DNA from: Pseudomonadota bacterium
GTDB lineage: Bacteria > Myxococcota_A > Polyangia > Haliangiales > Haliangiaceae
Length of the DNA: 21,600 nucleotides
Assembly (NCBI GenBank): GCA_023428295.1
Contig: JAEYYV010000023.1
Span: 1 to 21,600, forward strand
Direction: 5' to 3'
The notes beneath the pieces were generated by a model that was not told where the DNA came from, did no database searches, and saw only the letters and a list, made by a program, of their open reading frames with translations. The position numbers and the translations under genes are program-made. Below, piece after piece: positions 11,119 to 19,293 of the stretch. Within the stretch, counting starts at the first letter, position 1, and every line of letters starts with the position of its first letter.

Positions 11119-11658
11119 ATGGCGATCGCCGACCGTTTGAGAAGTCTCTCGAAGCCAATGTCCGGTGCGCGGAACATCATCCGCGACGCGTGGAACGTGC
11201 TGTCCGGTGTGCCGGGTGGCAAAGCGCTGTTCTCGCGGCTCGTCGGGCGTGCGGCCCCTTACACCTCCACGATCGGAGCCACGGTAACGGTCCTCCGGCC
11301 GGGGTACGCCGAGGTCCAGATGACCGACAGAAAGACGGTCCGCAACCACCTCGACTGCGTGCACGCGATCGCGCTCGCCAACCTGGCCGAGCTCGCCGGC
11401 AACGTGGCCCTCGCGTACTCGCTCCCCGACGACGCCCGCTTCATCGTCAGCGGGATGCAGATCGAGTACGTGAAGAAGGCGCGCGGCACCATCACCGCCA
11501 TCGGCGAGCCGCCGGTCCCCAAGTCCAGCGCCCGCGCCCAGTACGATGTCCCGGTCACGCTCCGGGACGGCAGCGGGGAGGAGGTCGCGAAAGTGATCCT
11601 CCACTCCCTCGTCGGTCCCAAGCCGGGGTCGGCCAACGACCGCGGGGACGTGAATTAG
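11119..11658 (+). CDS. DUF4442 hotdog-fold protein (putative thioesterase-like)
   Basis: This 179-aa cytoplasmic protein belongs, by its pattern, to the DUF4442 branch of the hotdog superfamily, whose relatives hydrolyse acyl-CoA thioesters. The central signature is RNHLDCVHAIALANLAELAG (about residues 75-94), with N76, H77, H82 and E91 where hotdog thioesterases place active-site groups. It is preceded by a beta strand (ATVTVLRPGYAEVQM) and followed by YVKKARGTITAIGEP and a VPVTLRDGSGEEVAKV strand pair. The start is ATG 11119, with AGGG about eight bases upstream. The frame is open further 5', but that part is antisense to the neighbouring lipoprotein gene. The substrate is unknown. It sits 49 nt before a secreted-protein gene and may share a transcript with it. 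Confidence 0.8.
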   Translation: MAIADRLRSLSKPMSGARNIIRDAWNVLSGVPGGKALFSRLVGRAAPYTSTIGATVTVLRPGYAEVQMTDRKTVRNHLDCVHAIALANLAELAGNVALAYSLPDDARFIVSGMQIEYVKKARGTITAIGEPPVPKSSARAQYDVPVTLRDGSGEEVAKVILHSLVGPKPGSANDRGDVN

Positions 11659-11707
11659 CAAGGAATTCGCCTCGTCGATCCGGGCCTTGTACAGAGGAGA
11701 AGGGTCC

Positions 11708-12864
11708 ATGAAGCTCGTTGCCACGCTGCTCGCTGTCTCGTTGTTCTCGACGACGGCGCACGCACAGACCGAAGGTCCCCAGGACTTCATCGCCCAGGCG
11801 AAGGTCTTCTATCGAGTGGTCGCTTGCGGCGGCGCGGATGCCCTTCCGGCGAACGCCGATCCGGTCGTCGTCGAGAAGCACTGCGCCGAGATGACCAAGC
11901 GATACGAGTCGTTCCGCACCAAGTACATCGACAAGGCCCGCGAGTTCTTCGCCGCGCTGCAACCGGCGGGACTCCCCGCCACGGTCGTGTACCCGTTTGG
12001 CGGCGGTGACCTTGTCGGTGCGCTGGTCACCTACCCGAACGCCAGCGAGATCACGACGATCTCCCTGGAGCACGGCGGCGACCCGACGCGGCTCGAGACG
12101 CTGACCAAGAAGCAGCTCACCACCGGGCTCTCGGCGTTTCGCGCGTCGGTCGCGGGCCTGCTCTCGCTCAACGACTCGACGAGCGAGAACATGCGCAAGC
12201 TCGAGAAGGGCGGCATCCCCGGGCAGCTCTCGTTTCACATGACAGGGCTCGTGGCGATGGGGATGGAGCCGGTATCGCTCAAGTACTTCACGCTCGGCAC
12301 CGACGGCGCGCTCCAGTACTTCACCAAGACCGACATCGACGCGGTCGCGAAGAAGCTCGCGAAGAAGAAGAAGGGCGGCTGGATCGACACCGACTTCTCC
12401 GAGGCGTTCACGAACATGGAGCTGACGTTCCGCAAGGCGGGCGATCCGAACGCGCCGCTCGTCGTGCACCGTCACTTCGCGGCGAACCTGGCGAACAACG
12501 CGTTCGACCAGAGCCCCCTTCACAAGCACCTCGAGGCGAAGGGCAAGGTCGTCGCCATGACCAAAGCCGCCAGCTTCCTCATCTGGCTCGGCGGGTTCTC
12601 CAAGATTCGCGACTACCTGCTCGCGAACATGGTGTGGATGGCGTCGGACGCGACCGGCATCGCCCCGCGGTTCGCGAAGAAGGCCGGCTTCGTGCAGACG
12701 ACGTACGGCCAGTTCGTGGGGCCGTTCCTGCCCGAGGCCGAGGCCACCACCGCCGACGAGATGGTCAAAATGTGGGCCGCTCAGCCCCGCCGGAAGCTGC
12801 CGTTCAGGTATGGCTATCCGGACTCCGAGAAACACGTTCACTTGATGATCACGGAGCCCAAGAA

Positions 12865-12868
<4 letters not shown>
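11708..12868 (+). CDS. Conserved-looking secreted protein of unknown function
   Basis: This 386-aa protein has a Sec signal peptide (KLVATLLAVSLFSTTAHA, cleavage before Q20). The start is fixed by AGGAGAAGG just before ATG 11708. The mature protein has FYRVVACGG, VYPFGGGDLVGALVTYPNA, SLEHGGDPT, a Lys run (AKKLAKKKKGG near residue 220), FAANLANNAFD, a hydrophobic SFLIWLGGFSKIRDYLL segment, an ASDATGIAPRF motif and LPFRYGYP near the end. From memory this matches the motif pattern of an uncharacterised secreted family found mainly in Bacteroidota and some proteobacteria; no enzymatic motif is evident to me. Its stop overlaps the start of the next gene by 4 nt (ATGA), so the two are translationally coupled and may act together. 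Confidence 0.8.
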
Positions 12869-13824
<956 letters not shown>

Positions 13825-13854
13825 ATCCCGTCGAGAACGGGGTAGGATGCCGGC

Positions 13855-15174
13855 GTGCAGCGGGCAGCGCTCACCGTCATCGGTGTCTCGTTCGTCGCGT
13901 GCGGCTTCGACGCCGACGTCACGATGATGACGTCGATCGACGGATCGCCCATCGACGACATGGTGGTGCCCGACGCGGGACCGTGCACCGAGATGTCCGC
14001 GACGTGCGCGACCGACACGCTCTTGCGCACGTGCGCGGGTGCGGGCGCGCAGATCGTGGAGACGACGTGCAACTGGGGGTGCACCGAGATGGGACCGCCG
14101 CGTTGCTTGCAGCTGCAACCCGCGGGCGGTGCAGTCCTCCCACAGGATCTCGCGCCGGCAGCGCTCGCGGCGGTGGACTTGACGGCCGCGACGACGATCG
14201 ACGCGAACAGCGGCACGATCACCGACGTTCGAACGAGCGGCACCGGCGTGAAGATGGGCATCGAGCTCATCCAGCGCGGCGATGCGCGCGTGTTTCGCGT
14301 CGAGAGCTTGCGCGTCCGCGGTGGCGTGACGGTGAGCCTCGCCGGCGACCATCCGATCGCCATCGTCGCAAACGGACCGATCGTCATCGAGGGAACCATC
14401 GACGGACGCGGCGTGCCCGTGTGCGGCGGAATGATGGGACGCGCGGCGGGACCCGGCGGGTTCGACGGTGGCGACAAGAAAGCGAGCGCGGTCGGATCGG
14501 GAGGCGGCACCGGCACGAGCACGAATGGGCAGGGCGGTGGTGGCGGTGGGGCCGCGGCGGCTGGCGGAGCATCGGGCGCCAACGTCGTCGGCGGCGCAGC
14601 GTTTGGTGATGATGCGATCACGGTGCTCGTCGGTGGCGGCGGTGGCGGTGGTGGTGGTGGTGGCGGAATGGCCGCGGCTGGTGCCGGCGGTGGTGCGGCG
14701 ATCCAGCTCGTGTCCAACACGTCGATCGCGATCACCGGCGGCATCAACGCGGGCGGCTGCGGAGGCAACGCGGGCGGAAATGGAGCCAACGATGCAGGCG
14801 GCGGCGGTGGGGCAGGCGGGACGATCCTCCTCGAAGCACCGACGGTGTCGATCGCGGGTGCGCTCGCCGTCAATGGTGGTGGCGGTGGAACGCGCGGTGG
14901 GAAAGGCGGAGACGCCACGCTCGATCGCATGCCCGCGGCAGGCGGCACACCGACCAGCGCGAACAACGGAGCGGGCGGTGCGGGTGCAGCGGGTGCCACG
15001 TTCGCCGGCAGCTCCGGCGTGGGTGGCACGTTCGGTGGCGGCGGTGGCGCGATCGGACGCATTCGCGTGATCACGCGCGCAGATGATCCGGTGGTCGCGC
15101 CGTCGGCAGTGATGAGCCCGGCATTCGACGATCCGAGCTCGCCCGCCACGCACGCTGCCGCGCCCGTGCAGTGA
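13855..15174 (+). CDS. Glycine-rich surface lipoprotein
   Basis: This 439-aa protein starts at GTG 13855, with GGTAGG nine bases upstream. A short signal (AALTVIGVSFVACG) ends in a lipobox-like FVAC with the Cys at about residue 16. A Cys-containing region (residues 45-85, six Cys, with CNWGCTEMGPPRC) is followed by a beta-helix-like part with alternating hydrophobics. Residues of about 195-400 are very rich in Gly and Ala, with repeated GGGGG, GGNAGGN and GGAGGT blocks, the style of parallel beta-helix or surface-exposed repeat proteins of myxobacteria. No enzymatic motif is seen. Its function is unknown; surface adhesion or cell-contact roles are only guesses. It is convergent with the PRPP synthetase gene, leaving 1 nt between the stops. 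Confidence 0.7.
   Translation: MQRAALTVIGVSFVACGFDADVTMMTSIDGSPIDDMVVPDAGPCTEMSATCATDTLLRTCAGAGAQIVETTCNWGCTEMGPPRCLQLQPAGGAVLPQDLAPAALAAVDLTAATTIDANSGTITDVRTSGTGVKMGIELIQRGDARVFRVESLRVRGGVTVSLAGDHPIAIVANGPIVIEGTIDGRGVPVCGGMMGRAAGPGGFDGGDKKASAVGSGGGTGTSTNGQGGGGGGAAAAGGASGANVVGGAAFGDDAITVLVGGGGGGGGGGGGMAAAGAGGGAAIQLVSNTSIAITGGINAGGCGGNAGGNGANDAGGGGGAGGTILLEAPTVSIAGALAVNGGGGGTRGGKGGDATLDRMPAAGGTPTSANNGAGGAGAAGATFAGSSGVGGTFGGGGGAIGRIRVITRADDPVVAPSAVMSPAFDDPSSPATHAAAPVQ
14532..15051 (+). repeat. GGTGGCGG-type coding repeat tract
   Basis: A degenerate GGN-codon tract lies within the glycine-rich lipoprotein. It is densest at about 14630-14670, where GGTGG/GGCGG units run almost without a break. 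It is codon-level low complexity encoding poly-Gly, prone to slippage and length variation. It also creates a long open antisense frame rich in Pro. Confidence 0.7.
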
Positions 15175-15175
15175 T

Positions 15176-16057
15176 CTAGGCGAGGCGCGCTTTGACCGCG
15201 TCGGCGATCTGCGCCGCGACGCAGATCTCGTTGGTCGCGTGCGGGATCGTGTTGCACGTGATGATGCCACGCGCACCGGCCGCCACGAGCTCGTCGTTAA
15301 CAGCGTCGGCGAACACGGCGTGGATCGCGATGCACGTCGGCGCCGCACTACCAGCGCTGCGGAGCTGACGCGCGGCCTCGATCATCGTCTTTCCCGTCGA
15401 CACGATGTCGTCGACGAGCACGGGCGTGTGGCCGTCCCATGGCCGATCCGGTGACGAGATGCTCACGTCGCGATCACCGCGCCGAGTCTTCTCGAGGATC
15501 ACGAACGGCGCGCCGCAATGCTCGGCGACGGCGGACACCCACTGCACGCTCTCGCTGTCGGGACCGACGAGCACGGGCTTGGTGATGTGCTCCGCGATGT
15601 ACGCGCCGATCGCGGGAGCCGCGCGCGCGATCGTCGTGGGGATCGAGTAGACGTGGTCGAGCGAGTCGAGCCGATGCAGGTGCGGATCGACGGTGACGAG
15701 CCAGTCGACCACCGACGACAACAGCTTCGCGAAGTACGACGCGGTGATGCCTTCGCCGGGACGGAAGCGGCTGTCCTGGCGCATGTACGCGAGGTACGGC
15801 GCGACGAGGCCGACCTTCTTCGCGCCGAGGTCGCGGGCGGTGCCGGCGAGAAACGCGACGAGCAGGAACTTGTCGCCCGGATCGTGGAGGCTGCCGACGA
15901 GGACCACATCGTGACCGTCGATGTCACCGTCGATGCGGACGTACACCTCGCCATCGGGAAAGCGCCGCACTTCGGGGACGAGCAAGCGCACACCGAGGCT
16001 CGTCGCGAGACGCTCGGCGTGAGTCACGTTGCCAGGAACGGCGAGGACGACGGTCAC
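15176..16057 (-). CDS. Ribose-phosphate pyrophosphokinase (PRPP synthetase)
   Basis: This enzyme makes 5-phosphoribosyl-1-pyrophosphate from ribose 5-phosphate and ATP for nucleotide, His and Trp synthesis, in the cytoplasm. The product is 293 aa, shorter than the roughly 315-aa classical bacterial Prs. The motifs are RRFPDGEVYVRI (near residue 31), the ribose-phosphate/ATP region APYLAYMRQDSRFRPGEGIT, VDPHLHR and the PRPP loop VLVDDIVSTGKT (about 215-226). The RQDSRFRPGEGIT sequence in place of the usual YARQDRK stretch resembles the archaeal-type (class III) subfamily. The start is GTG 16057 (MTVVLAVPGN), which matches family N-termini; the ribosome site is weak. The gene is divergent from the DUF2292 gene. 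It may be a second, specialised Prs if a classical one exists elsewhere in the genome, which this window cannot show. Confidence 0.9.
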   Translation of the reverse strand: MTVVLAVPGNVTHAERLATSLGVRLLVPEVRRFPDGEVYVRIDGDIDGHDVVLVGSLHDPGDKFLLVAFLAGTARDLGAKKVGLVAPYLAYMRQDSRFRPGEGITASYFAKLLSSVVDWLVTVDPHLHRLDSLDHVYSIPTTIARAAPAIGAYIAEHITKPVLVGPDSESVQWVSAVAEHCGAPFVILEKTRRGDRDVSISSPDRPWDGHTPVLVDDIVSTGKTMIEAARQLRSAGSAAPTCIAIHAVFADAVNDELVAAGARGIITCNTIPHATNEICVAAQIADAVKARLA

Positions 16058-16091
16058 GTGCTGGATGCTACCCCGAATCCATTCGCGAGCT

Positions 16092-16149
16092 TTGACAGGT
16101 CATCCGTTATATTGGAAACGGAGATTGACACCGTGTCCGCTATAGCGGA
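16092..16149. promoter_or_regulatory. Tandem operator-like repeats upstream of DUF2292
   Basis: Two units 33 bp apart share the pattern TTGACA-N5-TCCG-N-TATA-N2-GGA. Unit 1 has TTGACA at 16092-16097 and a TCC-N8-GGA dyad at 16103-16116. Unit 2 has TTGACA at 16125-16130 and a perfect 14-bp palindrome, TCCGCTATAGCGGA, at 16136-16149. Seventeen of 25 aligned positions agree. The 33-bp period is about three helical turns, so two dimers could bind the same DNA face. The site lies between the divergent PRPP synthetase and DUF2292 genes. TTGACA looks like a -35 hexamer, but no -10 lies 16-18 bp after either copy. Confidence 0.55.
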
Positions 16150-16163
16150 TGTTGGGTTTCAGG

Positions 16164-16331
16164 ATGGCACTGGATGCAAACGCCCTCGAGCTCGTGCGCC
16201 GCGCGCTCACCGGACTGCGGTTCGGCGAGATCGTGATCGCCGTCCACGACGGAGAGATCGTCCAGATCGCGCGCACGGAGAAGCTCCGTCCGCCTCGCCA
16301 ACCTGAACGAACCAACGACGCCAAGCCTTAG
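16164..16331 (+). CDS. Small DUF2292 (YezD-like) protein
   Basis: This 55-aa cytoplasmic protein spans the full family domain: ALTGLRFGEIVIAVHDGEIV followed by QIARTEKLRPP. The pattern of a beta hairpin with HDG, VQI and RTEK is diagnostic of DUF2292. The family includes Bacillus YezD and is often found beside sulfate-assimilation and cysteine genes; its biochemical role is unknown. ATG 16164 is preferred over the in-frame ATG 16149, because the latter is the last base triplet touching the TCCGCTATAGCGGA palindrome and would add only MLGFR. It is 87 nt upstream of the periplasmic binding protein gene on the same strand and could be the first gene of that operon. Confidence 0.85.
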   Translation: MALDANALELVRRALTGLRFGEIVIAVHDGEIVQIARTEKLRPPRQPERTNDAKP

Positions 16332-16405
16332 CACCGCCCACTCGACGAACGAGAGGCACTCCAGCACCGCTGGCGACCGACGACCGGACACACCGGAGGC
16401 GGTGC
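16331..16405 (+). promoter_or_regulatory. Inverted repeats spanning the gap before the uptake operon
   Basis: An 8-bp perfect inverted repeat, GCACCGCC (16331-16338) and GGCGGTGC (16398-16405), brackets almost the whole gap. It encloses a smaller hairpin, CCAGC-ACC-GCTGG (16361-16373). The right arm ends next to the GAGG ribosome site (16407-16410) of the next gene. In RNA it could be a structured leader, a processing site or a weak terminator. No T run follows. Confidence 0.35.
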
Positions 16406-16418
16406 CGAGGCTTTGTGT

Positions 16419-17597
16419 ATGTCATCGCGACTTGCAGCCACCACGCTGCTGCTCCTCTTCACGCCTGCCGTTGCGGGTGCCGATCCGTGCGCGAACCTGC
16501 CGAATCCGATCTACGGGCTCGGCGGTAGCGCGACGAAGCCCACGATCGCGAAGTTGAGCCAAGCGCTGAACTCGCTGCCCGAGCCGTACAAGGCAACGAT
16601 CGTGTATCAGTCCCCGGGCGCGTGTCTCGGCATCTACGCGCTCCTCAACAACACGACGATCACGGGCACCGGAAAGTTCTGGGACGCGACCGGCGTCGAG
16701 CAATCCTGCGAGTTGCCGTCGGGCGGGCAGGTCGTCGACTTCGCGAGCATGGCGAACTCGCACCACCTGTGTCCGCTCGCGCCCGCCACGCTTCCGTCGG
16801 ACATCGGTGACTATCAAGGCACCGTCAACACGATCAACCTGATCGTTCCGCTCGCGTCGAGCCAGCGATCGATCAGCGCCGAGGCCGCGTACTTCGTGTT
16901 CGGATTCGGCGCGCAAGGCCAGGCAGCGCCGTGGACCGTGGAGAGCGAGATCGCGATTCGCGACTCGAACGCGGCGGTGCAGCAGCTGCTCGGCGAAGCG
17001 ATCCGCGTCCCGGCGAGCAAGTTCACGTTCGGCACGAACAGCCTCGATCAGAACGGATCGATCGCGCGCGTCGCGAACTCGTCGCAACCCGAAGCCGCGA
17101 TCGGCTTCGTCAGCGGTCAAGCCGCGGAGACCGCGCGCTCGACGGTGCGCACGCTCGCGTATCAGCACTACGGACAGACGTGCGGCTACCTGCCGGACTC
17201 GACCTCCACGGCGCTCGACAAGAAGAACGTGCGCGACGGCCGCTACTTCATCTGGACGCCACAGCACTGGTACGCGAAGAAGAATCCGAAGACGGGCGTC
17301 ATCACGAGCCCGGCGGCGCGCACGTTCCTCGGATACTTGAACGGCGATATCGAGCTGCCCCCGGACTTCGATCTGCTCAAGCTGCAGATCGAAGCCGGGG
17401 CGGTTCCCAAGTGCGCGATGAAGGTCTGGCGCGAGGGGGATCTCGGAAAGCTGTCGAAGTACACGCCGCTGAAGTCGTGCGCCGGCTACTTCGAGAGCCT
17501 GACCGGCGGGACCACCGCGACCGCGTGCCCGAACGGTCCGAGCGACTGCTCGGCGAGCGCGCCTGCGTGCAACTACGGCTACTGCGAGGTGCAGTGA
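16419..17597 (+). CDS. PstS-like periplasmic substrate-binding protein with Cys-rich tail
   Basis: This 392-aa exported protein has a signal peptide (SSRLAATTLLLLFTPAVAGA, cleavage near residue 22). The frame opens at TTG 16413, but ATG 16419, eight bases after GAGG, is the better start. Residues of about 25-350 resemble a type II periplasmic-binding fold of the PstS phosphate-binding class: VYQSPGACLGIYALL, AAYFVFGFGAQGQ, IAIRDSNAAVQQLLGEAI, AAIGFVSGQAA and NVRDGRYFIWTPQHWY. The classical GSGTS phosphate-binding signature is not evident, so the ligand is uncertain. The last 40 residues hold several Cys (CPNGPSDCSASAPACNYGYC), an unusual addition. No ABC permease or ATPase gene follows. Instead a porin, lipoproteins and ExbB/ExbD/TonB genes do, suggesting it serves an outer-membrane, TonB-powered route. 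The stop overlaps the next start (TGATG). Confidence 0.75.
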   Translation: MSSRLAATTLLLLFTPAVAGADPCANLPNPIYGLGGSATKPTIAKLSQALNSLPEPYKATIVYQSPGACLGIYALLNNTTITGTGKFWDATGVEQSCELPSGGQVVDFASMANSHHLCPLAPATLPSDIGDYQGTVNTINLIVPLASSQRSISAEAAYFVFGFGAQGQAAPWTVESEIAIRDSNAAVQQLLGEAIRVPASKFTFGTNSLDQNGSIARVANSSQPEAAIGFVSGQAAETARSTVRTLAYQHYGQTCGYLPDSTSTALDKKNVRDGRYFIWTPQHWYAKKNPKTGVITSPAARTFLGYLNGDIELPPDFDLLKLQIEAGAVPKCAMKVWREGDLGKLSKYTPLKSCAGYFESLTGGTTATACPNGPSDCSASAPACNYGYCEVQ

Positions 17598-17881
17598 TGA
17601 AGACGCTCGCCATCATCTCGTTCGTCCTGATCGCCGCGTGCAAAGGCGACGATCCGGTGCCCGAGGTTCCCGACGCCACACGCGCGGATGCACAGGTCGA
17701 TGCGTCGTCGGAGTGCTTCGATCCGAGCGGCACGCCAGCGAACTGCTACCTGCTGACCGCCTGCGAGCCCGACGAGGACGAGCACTTCCTCAACGGCTGC
17801 ACCGACGGACAGTGCGTGCCGTACGACAACCCGACTCGCTTGCCGCGCTTCAACGGCGGCAACCTTCCACCGCTGCCCTGA
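17597..17881 (+). CDS. Small Cys-rich lipoprotein
   Basis: This 94-aa protein starts at ATG 17597, sharing one base with the preceding TGA. The signal MKTLAIISFVLIAAC ends in an IAAC lipobox with the lipidated Cys at 15. An acidic Asp/Ala linker (DDPVPEVPDATRADAQVDAS) leads to a compact C-terminal domain with six Cys (about residues 40-75, including NGCTDGQCVPY) and a Pro-rich end. The Cys spacing suggests three disulfides. I do not recognise a family. Its place between the binding protein and the porin suggests an accessory role on the outer membrane, perhaps contacting the Cys-rich tail of the binding protein. The next gene begins 2 nt after its stop. Confidence 0.75.
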   Translation: MKTLAIISFVLIAACKGDDPVPEVPDATRADAQVDASSECFDPSGTPANCYLLTACEPDEDEHFLNGCTDGQCVPYDNPTRLPRFNGGNLPPLP

Positions 17882-17883
17882 CC

Positions 17884-19293
17884 GTGCGTCGCATCGTTGC
17901 CATCATCGCGAGCGTCTCCTTCGGGCCCGCGATCGCGAGTGCACAGCCCGAGGCTGCGCCGACCGTCGACGACCTCGACGTTCCCGCGACGCCGACGCCG
18001 GAGCCGACGCCGGAGCCGACGCCCGAGCTCGCACCTGTGCCCGAGCCCGTTGTCGTCGTCGAGCCACCTGCGCCTTCTCCCGTCACCGACGTGAGGGCGA
18101 CGCCAGCGCCCACAAGCGTGCTCGCGTCGCTCGTCGAGGGCTCGGGACTCCAGATCAGCGGCTTCGTGCAGGCGCAGGGACTGCTCGATCAGCAATCGCA
18201 AGATCAGCTGATGCAAGGCGGAGCGCCGCTCAATCGCGATGGCTTCGCCGTGCGGCGCGCGCGCATCGAGGTGTCGCGAACGTGGACGTACGCGGGCTTC
18301 GCGTTCGAGCTCGATGCGAACACCGTCAACGGCACGTCCATCTCGCCGCGCCGCGCGGAGGCGCTGCTGCACTGGCCGGGGCCCGTCGCGCCGATCGCCG
18401 CGCTCGCCGGCGGCCTCACGGACATTCCATACGGCCTCGAGCTCGCGGAGCCATCGCGGCGCCGCGAGTTCATGGAGCGCTCGACGGCGTCGCTCGCCTT
18501 CTTCCCCGGCGAGGCCGATGTCGGTGTGCGCGCGTGGGGGCAGTACAAGGAGTTTCGCTACGCGGTCGCGGTGCTCTCGGGCGAGCCGCTCGTCGATATC
18601 GCGGGGCGCGTTCGCGCCGATCCGAACGCGGCGAAGGACATCGTCGGGCGCGTCGGAGTCGATGTCGCGCCGAGCGACCGCGTGCACATCGCGGGCGGCC
18701 TCTCGGTGCTCGCGGGCCAAGGCTTTCACGCGGGTCGCGACGCGACGAAGGACGCACTCGAGTGGCGCGATCTGAACGAGAACGGCGCCGTCGAGATCGG
18801 CGAGCTGTTCAGCGTTCCGGGGACCGCCGCGACTCCGTCGGAGAACTTTCGTCGCTGGGCGCTCGGCGCGGACCTTCGCGCGGGGCTGCGCACGCGGCTC
18901 GGGTGGACGCGCTTCTCTGCCGAGGTCACGGTCGCGTCGAACCTCGATCGCGGATTCTTCGTCGCCGATCCGGTCGTGTCCGGATCCGACATTCGCCATC
19001 TCGGCGCGTACGCGGCAGTCACGCAGGATCTCGGCACGCACGCGTTCCTCGGCGTTCGCTTCGACTACTACGATCCGAACCTCGACGCCTTCGACTCGCG
19101 CAGCGGCCTGCTGATCCCGCGCGACGAGACGGTCTCGACGTTGTCACCGCTCGTCGGTGTTCGGCTCCCACCGCGCGTACGCGCCGGCATCCAGTACGAC
19201 CTCGTCCTCGACAAGCTCGCGCGTGACACGCGTGGCGTACCGACCGACCTCGCGAACAACCGCATCACCGCGCGCCTGCAGGTGGACCTGTGA
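17884..19293 (+). CDS. Phosphate-selective porin O/P-like outer-membrane porin with proline-rich N-terminus
   Basis: This 469-aa protein starts at GTG 17884. The signal peptide is RRIVAIIASVSFGPAIASA. Residues of about 30-65 form a Pro/Glu-rich linker (TPTPEPTPEPTPELAPVPEP), and the barrel follows. The start of the barrel (LQISGFVQAQGLLDQQ, then NRDGFAVRRARIEVSRTW and FAFELDANTVNG) matches the OprO/OprP phosphate- and polyphosphate-selective porin family. Later strands include RVHIAGGLSVLAGQGF, FRRWALGADLRAGLRTRLGWTRFSAEVTV and a C-terminal ITARLQVDL. Family members form trimeric 16-stranded anion pores. A proline-rich periplasmic extension is unusual and resembles TonB-type spacers. Anion selectivity is inferred from family only. 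Its stop overlaps the next start (GTGA). Confidence 0.8.
   Translation: MRRIVAIIASVSFGPAIASAQPEAAPTVDDLDVPATPTPEPTPEPTPELAPVPEPVVVVEPPAPSPVTDVRATPAPTSVLASLVEGSGLQISGFVQAQGLLDQQSQDQLMQGGAPLNRDGFAVRRARIEVSRTWTYAGFAFELDANTVNGTSISPRRAEALLHWPGPVAPIAALAGGLTDIPYGLELAEPSRRREFMERSTASLAFFPGEADVGVRAWGQYKEFRYAVAVLSGEPLVDIAGRVRADPNAAKDIVGRVGVDVAPSDRVHIAGGLSVLAGQGFHAGRDATKDALEWRDLNENGAVEIGELFSVPGTAATPSENFRRWALGADLRAGLRTRLGWTRFSAEVTVASNLDRGFFVADPVVSGSDIRHLGAYAAVTQDLGTHAFLGVRFDYYDPNLDAFDSRSGLLIPRDETVSTLSPLVGVRLPPRVRAGIQYDLVLDKLARDTRGVPTDLANNRITARLQVDL
17991..18030 (+). repeat. CCGACGCCGGAG coding repeat
   Basis: Short near-perfect 12-bp units (PTPE codons) are repeated about three times in the porin linker. 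This makes the Pro/Glu stretch a likely site of length variation. Confidence 0.6.

Noticed and set aside
11035..11790. N-terminal extension of the secreted lipoprotein frame
   Set aside because: It covers the antisense of the DUF4442 gene; the lipoprotein signal peptide starts at 11034.
16092..16153. TTGACA copies as sigma70 -35 elements
   Set aside because: Neither has a -10-like hexamer 16-18 bp downstream; the TATA stretches lie only 10 bp away, so they fit better as operator parts.
17988..18060. Possible CRISPR-like or mobile repeat in the porin gene
   Set aside because: The repeats are 12-bp in-frame codon repeats without spacers or terminal inverted repeats; they encode the PTPE linker.
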